This document shows, piece by piece, positions 61,450-64,000 of a stretch of DNA of 64,000 nt; positions within the stretch are counted from its first letter, which is position 1; every line of letters starts with the position of its first letter. Below the pieces are notes generated by a model. That model was not told where the DNA came from, searched no databases, and was given only the letters and a program-made list of their open reading frames with translations. Made by a program: the position numbers and the translations under genes. Source of the stretch: Streptomyces sp. NRRL S-337 (GTDB taxonomy: Bacteria; Actinomycetota; Actinomycetes; Streptomycetales; Streptomycetaceae); NCBI RefSeq assembly GCF_000720175.1, contig NZ_JOIX01000006.1, positions 101,013 to 165,012 of the forward strand, read 5' to 3'.

Positions 61450-62265
61450 GTGCCCGACCCGACGCAGACCGACGCGCTGTACGACGACCTTCTGGAGCTG
61501 GCCCTGGAGGCCGCCCGCCGCGCCGGGACGCTGCTGCGCGACGGCCGGCCCGCCGACCTCGGTGTGGCCGCCACGAAGACCAGCCCGATCGACGTCGTCA
61601 CCGAGATGGACCTGGCATCCGAGAAGCTGATCACCGGCTTCCTCGGGGAGCACCGCCCCGACGACGGCTTCCTGGGGGAGGAGGGCGCCAGCATCGAGGG
61701 CACCAGCGGCATCCGCTGGGTCATCGACCCCGTCGACGGCACCGTCAACTACCTCTACGACCTGCCCTCCTGGGCGGTGTCCATCGCCGCCGAGAAGGAC
61801 GGCGAGGTGGTCGTCGGGGTGGTCGCCGCCCCGATGCGCGGCGAGACCTGTCACGCCGTCCTGGGCCGGGGCGCGTACAACAACGGCGAGCCGGTCCGGC
61901 ACCGGCCCGCGCCGCCGCTCTCCCAGGCGCTGCTCGGCACCGGCTTCGCCTACCTGGCCGACCGCCGCGCCGCCCAGGCCGAGGTCGTGCGCACCCTGCT
62001 GCCGCAGGTCCGCGACATCCGGCGGGGCGGGTCCGCCGCCATCGACCTGTGCGACGTGGCCTGCGGCCGGCTGGACGCCTACTACGAGCGCGGGCTGAAC
62101 CCCTGGGACCTGGCGGCCGGGACGCTGATCGCCCGTGAGGCCGGGGCCCGCACCGGCGGCCGCCCCGGGCAGCCGGCCTCCCACGAGCTGACCCTCGCCG
62201 CCTCCCCTGAGCTCTTCGCGCAGCTCCAGCCGATGCTGGACGAACTCGGCGCCTGGCACGACTGA
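61450..62265 (+). CDS. Inositol monophosphatase family protein
   Basis: Mg-dependent phosphatase of 271 residues. Metal sites are GFLGEEGAS, WVIDPVDGTVNY and LNPWDLAAGTLIAREAG. It hydrolyses inositol-1-phosphate or a related sugar phosphate. GTG 61450 follows AAGGAG. It ends at a strong terminator convergent with a small gene. Confidence 0.9.
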   Translation: MPDPTQTDALYDDLLELALEAARRAGTLLRDGRPADLGVAATKTSPIDVVTEMDLASEKLITGFLGEHRPDDGFLGEEGASIEGTSGIRWVIDPVDGTVNYLYDLPSWAVSIAAEKDGEVVVGVVAAPMRGETCHAVLGRGAYNNGEPVRHRPAPPLSQALLGTGFAYLADRRAAQAEVVRTLLPQVRDIRRGGSAAIDLCDVACGRLDAYYERGLNPWDLAAGTLIAREAGARTGGRPGQPASHELTLAASPELFAQLQPMLDELGAWHD

Positions 62266-62295
62266 CCCGCGCCATCGCCACCCTCCGGGCACGAC

Positions 62296-62331
62296 CGCGC
62301 CCCGGCACCCTGTCCTGGGTGCCGGGGCGCG
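62296..62331. terminator. Bidirectional terminator between convergent genes
   Basis: CGCGCCCCGGCACCC (62296-62310) pairs perfectly over 15 bases with 62317-62331 around a 6-base loop. Confidence 0.9.
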
Positions 62332-62351
62332 ATCCCCGTACGCCGGCGTGA

Positions 62352-62528
62352 TCAGGCGTTGCTGACCGCTCCGTAACGCACACCGTGCTCGTTCGCCAGC
62401 CGCTGGAGGTCCTCGAGCTCGGCCTGCTCGACCTCGACGAGGAAGTCATCGCCCGCGCGGCGGGCCCGGTCCAGATCGGCTTCGGTGTTCTCTATGCGCT
62501 GCAAAATGCCTGCGGTGAACGCGTCCAT
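62352..62528 (-). CDS. Conserved 58-residue helical protein
   Basis: A small acidic protein, predicted helical throughout (MDAFTAGILQRIENTEADLD, VEVEQAELEDLQRLANEHG). It recurs beside cutRS in Streptomyces. ATG 62528 is used; the frame extends ten codons upstream. No function known. Confidence 0.65.
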   Translation of the reverse strand: MDAFTAGILQRIENTEADLDRARRAGDDFLVEVEQAELEDLQRLANEHGVRYGAVSNA

Positions 62529-62853
62529 GTGCGCCCCCTCGTCGTGGGTCGGTGGCACGGGGGTGTGCCGACGGTGGGTCGATCACGGAGTGGTCCCTGT
62601 GGAATGGATCAGTTCATGGCTCGTGGGTCGCCAACGACAGGGCGTGATCGCGGGTGTGCAGTCGTCCTCCCCACCCGCAACCTCAGGGAAACCTCAACCC
62701 GCCCAGGAATCCTGCCGAACGGGCGTGGCGGCCCCGGGCCCCAGGGCCCGCCCCTCCCGCCTTACTGCCGGTTTATGGCTCTTCGGGGCAGGATGGAAGG
62801 GCTCAGAGTGATTGTTGTGCCCGCCCGAAGGGCCGTGAGGAAGGACTAGCGAC
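62529..62853. other. Divergent promoter region upstream of cutR
   Basis: About 325 bases with no supported gene. It holds short GC-rich inverted repeats around 62731-62757, GAGGAAGGA at 62839 onward as the cutR ribosome-binding site, and no clear operator. Confidence 0.4.
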
Positions 62854-63507
62854 GTGCGTGTTCTCGTCGTCGAGGACGAGCAGCTGCTCGCCGATGCGGT
62901 GGCCACCGGACTACGCCGGGAGGCCATGGCCGTCGACGTGGTCTACGACGGCGCTGCCGCCCTGGAACGGATCGCGGTCAACGACTACGACGTCGTCGTG
63001 CTCGACCGCGACCTCCCGGTCGTCCACGGCGACGACGTCTGCCGCAAGATCGTCGAGCTGGGGATGCCCACCCGCGTCCTGATGCTCACCGCCTCCGGAG
63101 ACGTCAGCGACCGCGTCGAGGGCCTGGAGATCGGCGCGGACGACTACCTCCCCAAGCCGTTCGCCTTCACCGAGCTGACCGCCCGGGTGCGGGCTCTGGG
63201 GCGCCGGACGACCGTCGCGCTGCCGCCCGTCCTGGAGCGTGCCGGGATCAAGCTCGACCCCAACCGCCGCGAGGTCTTCCGTGACGGCAAGGAGGTCCAG
63301 CTCGCCCCGAAGGAATTCGCGGTGCTGGAGGTGCTGATGCGCAGCGAGGGCACCGTCGTCTCGGCCGAACAGCTCCTGGAGAAGGCCTGGGACGAGAACA
63401 CCGACCCGTTCACCAACGTCGTGCGGGTCACGGTCATGACACTGCGCCGCAAGCTCGGCGAGCCCGCGGTGATCGTCACCGTCCCCGGCTCGGGATACCG
63501 GATCTGA
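62854..63507 (+). CDS. cutR: CutR response regulator
   Basis: OmpR-type regulator of 217 residues. The receiver domain has VLVVEDEQLLADAV, phospho-acceptor Asp in VVVLDRDLPVVHG, Thr in LMLTASGD and Lys in YLPKPFAF. The C-terminal winged helix has EVQLAPKEFAVLEVLMRSEG and VTVMTLRRKLGEP. In Streptomyces the CutRS pair was first described as affecting actinorhodin production and later linked to secretion/envelope quality control. GTG 62854 follows GAGGAAGGA. cutS begins 6 bases after the stop. Confidence 0.92.
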   Translation: MRVLVVEDEQLLADAVATGLRREAMAVDVVYDGAAALERIAVNDYDVVVLDRDLPVVHGDDVCRKIVELGMPTRVLMLTASGDVSDRVEGLEIGADDYLPKPFAFTELTARVRALGRRTTVALPPVLERAGIKLDPNRREVFRDGKEVQLAPKEFAVLEVLMRSEGTVVSAEQLLEKAWDENTDPFTNVVRVTVMTLRRKLGEPAVIVTVPGSGYRI

Positions 63508-63513
63508 CCGGCG

Positions 63514-64000
63514 ATGCCTTCCCTGCCCTCGTTCTCCAAGCCGGCCGCCCCACCGCCGCCCATTCCGCCCAAACCCGCCTGGGACCCCCGCCCACCGGTC
63601 AACGTCCGGCCCTTCCCGTGGCTCAGGCCGACGATCCGGATACGGCTGACGCTGCTGTACGGCGGGATGTTCCTGATGGCCGGCATCGTGCTGCTGACCA
63701 TCATCTACATGCTCGCCGCGGACGCCCTGCACGACGGCAGCGCGCTGCCGCTGAAGATCCTCGGCGGCAAGTTCGAGTCCACCAGTGACATCTGCGACCT
63801 GCCCACCCAGACGTCCGGACCGCTGCTCCAGCAGGCCGTCGAGCAGTGCCTCCAGCACCAGCGCGCCCTGGCGCTCAACAGCCTGCTGAACCGTTCGTTG
63901 CTGGCGTTGCTGGGGCTGACGGTGGTGGCGTTCGCGTTCGGTTATGCGATGGCGGGGCGGGTGTTGTCGCCGTTGGGGCGGATCACGCGGACCGCGCAGC
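63514..64000 (+). CDS. cutS: CutS sensor histidine kinase (truncated by window end)
   Basis: First 162 residues only. A Pro-rich cytoplasmic start is followed by TM1 (about 44-68), an extracytoplasmic loop (about 69-125) and TM2 (about 128-150). The start of a HAMP domain follows (GRVLSPLGRITRTA). Two cysteines in the loop, in DICDLP and EQCLQH, could form a redox-sensitive disulfide. Kinase domains lie beyond the window. It is in operon with cutR. Confidence 0.92.
   Translation, partial: MPSLPSFSKPAAPPPPIPPKPAWDPRPPVNVRPFPWLRPTIRIRLTLLYGGMFLMAGIVLLTIIYMLAADALHDGSALPLKILGGKFESTSDICDLPTQTSGPLLQQAVEQCLQHQRALALNSLLNRSLLALLGLTVVAFAFGYAMAGRVLSPLGRITRTAQ

Noticed and set aside
1..64000. tRNA and rRNA genes
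   Set aside because: I looked for cloverleaf-like and GGTTCGAATCC-type T-arm sequences in the intergenic regions and saw none; a tRNA scan was not possible.

Overview
This is a stretch of Streptomyces chromosome, or that of a close relative. Codon third positions are overwhelmingly G/C and GTG/TTG starts are common. The gene order is typical of the genus: both topoisomerase IV subunits, a citrate synthase pair, HPr, SepH, ferrochelatase and CutRS. Two long core segments (about 1-29.9 kb and 49.9-64 kb) flank an accessory segment (about 29.9-49.9 kb).

Left core. parE (384-2504) is followed by a small membrane protein, a NarL-type two-component pair, and a DUF485 + sodium:solute symporter operon. 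A CitA/DcuS-type two-component pair lies convergent with the transporter. Next come an Fe-S sucrase/ferredoxin-like protein under a likely iron box, and two divergent citrate synthase genes around an AT-rich repeated operator. Then come a COG0523 metallochaperone GTPase that appears to start with CTG, parC, an active/inactive M16 peptidase pair, and an M23 peptidase behind a c-di-AMP (ydaO-type) riboswitch. The segment ends with a GntR regulator, HPr, a GNAT/acyl-CoA-synthetase fusion, DUF5998, a phosphodiesterase and thymidine kinase (tdk).

Accessory segment. It begins at the 3' end of tdk and ends with a second, divergent copy of the tdk 3' end (49637-49854). That layout suggests a decayed island integrated at tdk. 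It holds an IS5-family remnant, an ESX/type VII-like locus of visibly lower GC (WXG-type proteins, a 728-residue putative substrate, a Cys-rich membrane protein, mycosin and a three-ATPase EccC, but no EccB/D/E), an IS630 transposase, and a DUF4180 gene running through its own terminator hairpin. These are followed by a metzincin-like protease with FN3 and ricin domains, an ECF sigma factor with an HxxxCxxC module, an MFS fragment, a tyrosine-recombinase fragment, and an ORF fusing pieces of Ku, DnaE and Tdk. The genes from 43.7 to 48.3 kb look high-GC and may be native.

Right core. An SDR, an AfsA-type gamma-butyrolactone synthase and a divergent ScbR-type receptor flank a candidate autoregulatory element. 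Then follow a VOC protein, a rhodanese, SepH, a membrane protein, a sugar-lactone oxidase, an MFS permease, ferrochelatase, an inositol monophosphatase, a 58-residue protein, CutR, and CutS running off the end.

Limits: all calls come from reading the sequence and the supplied translations by eye. No database search, folding or GC computation was run.
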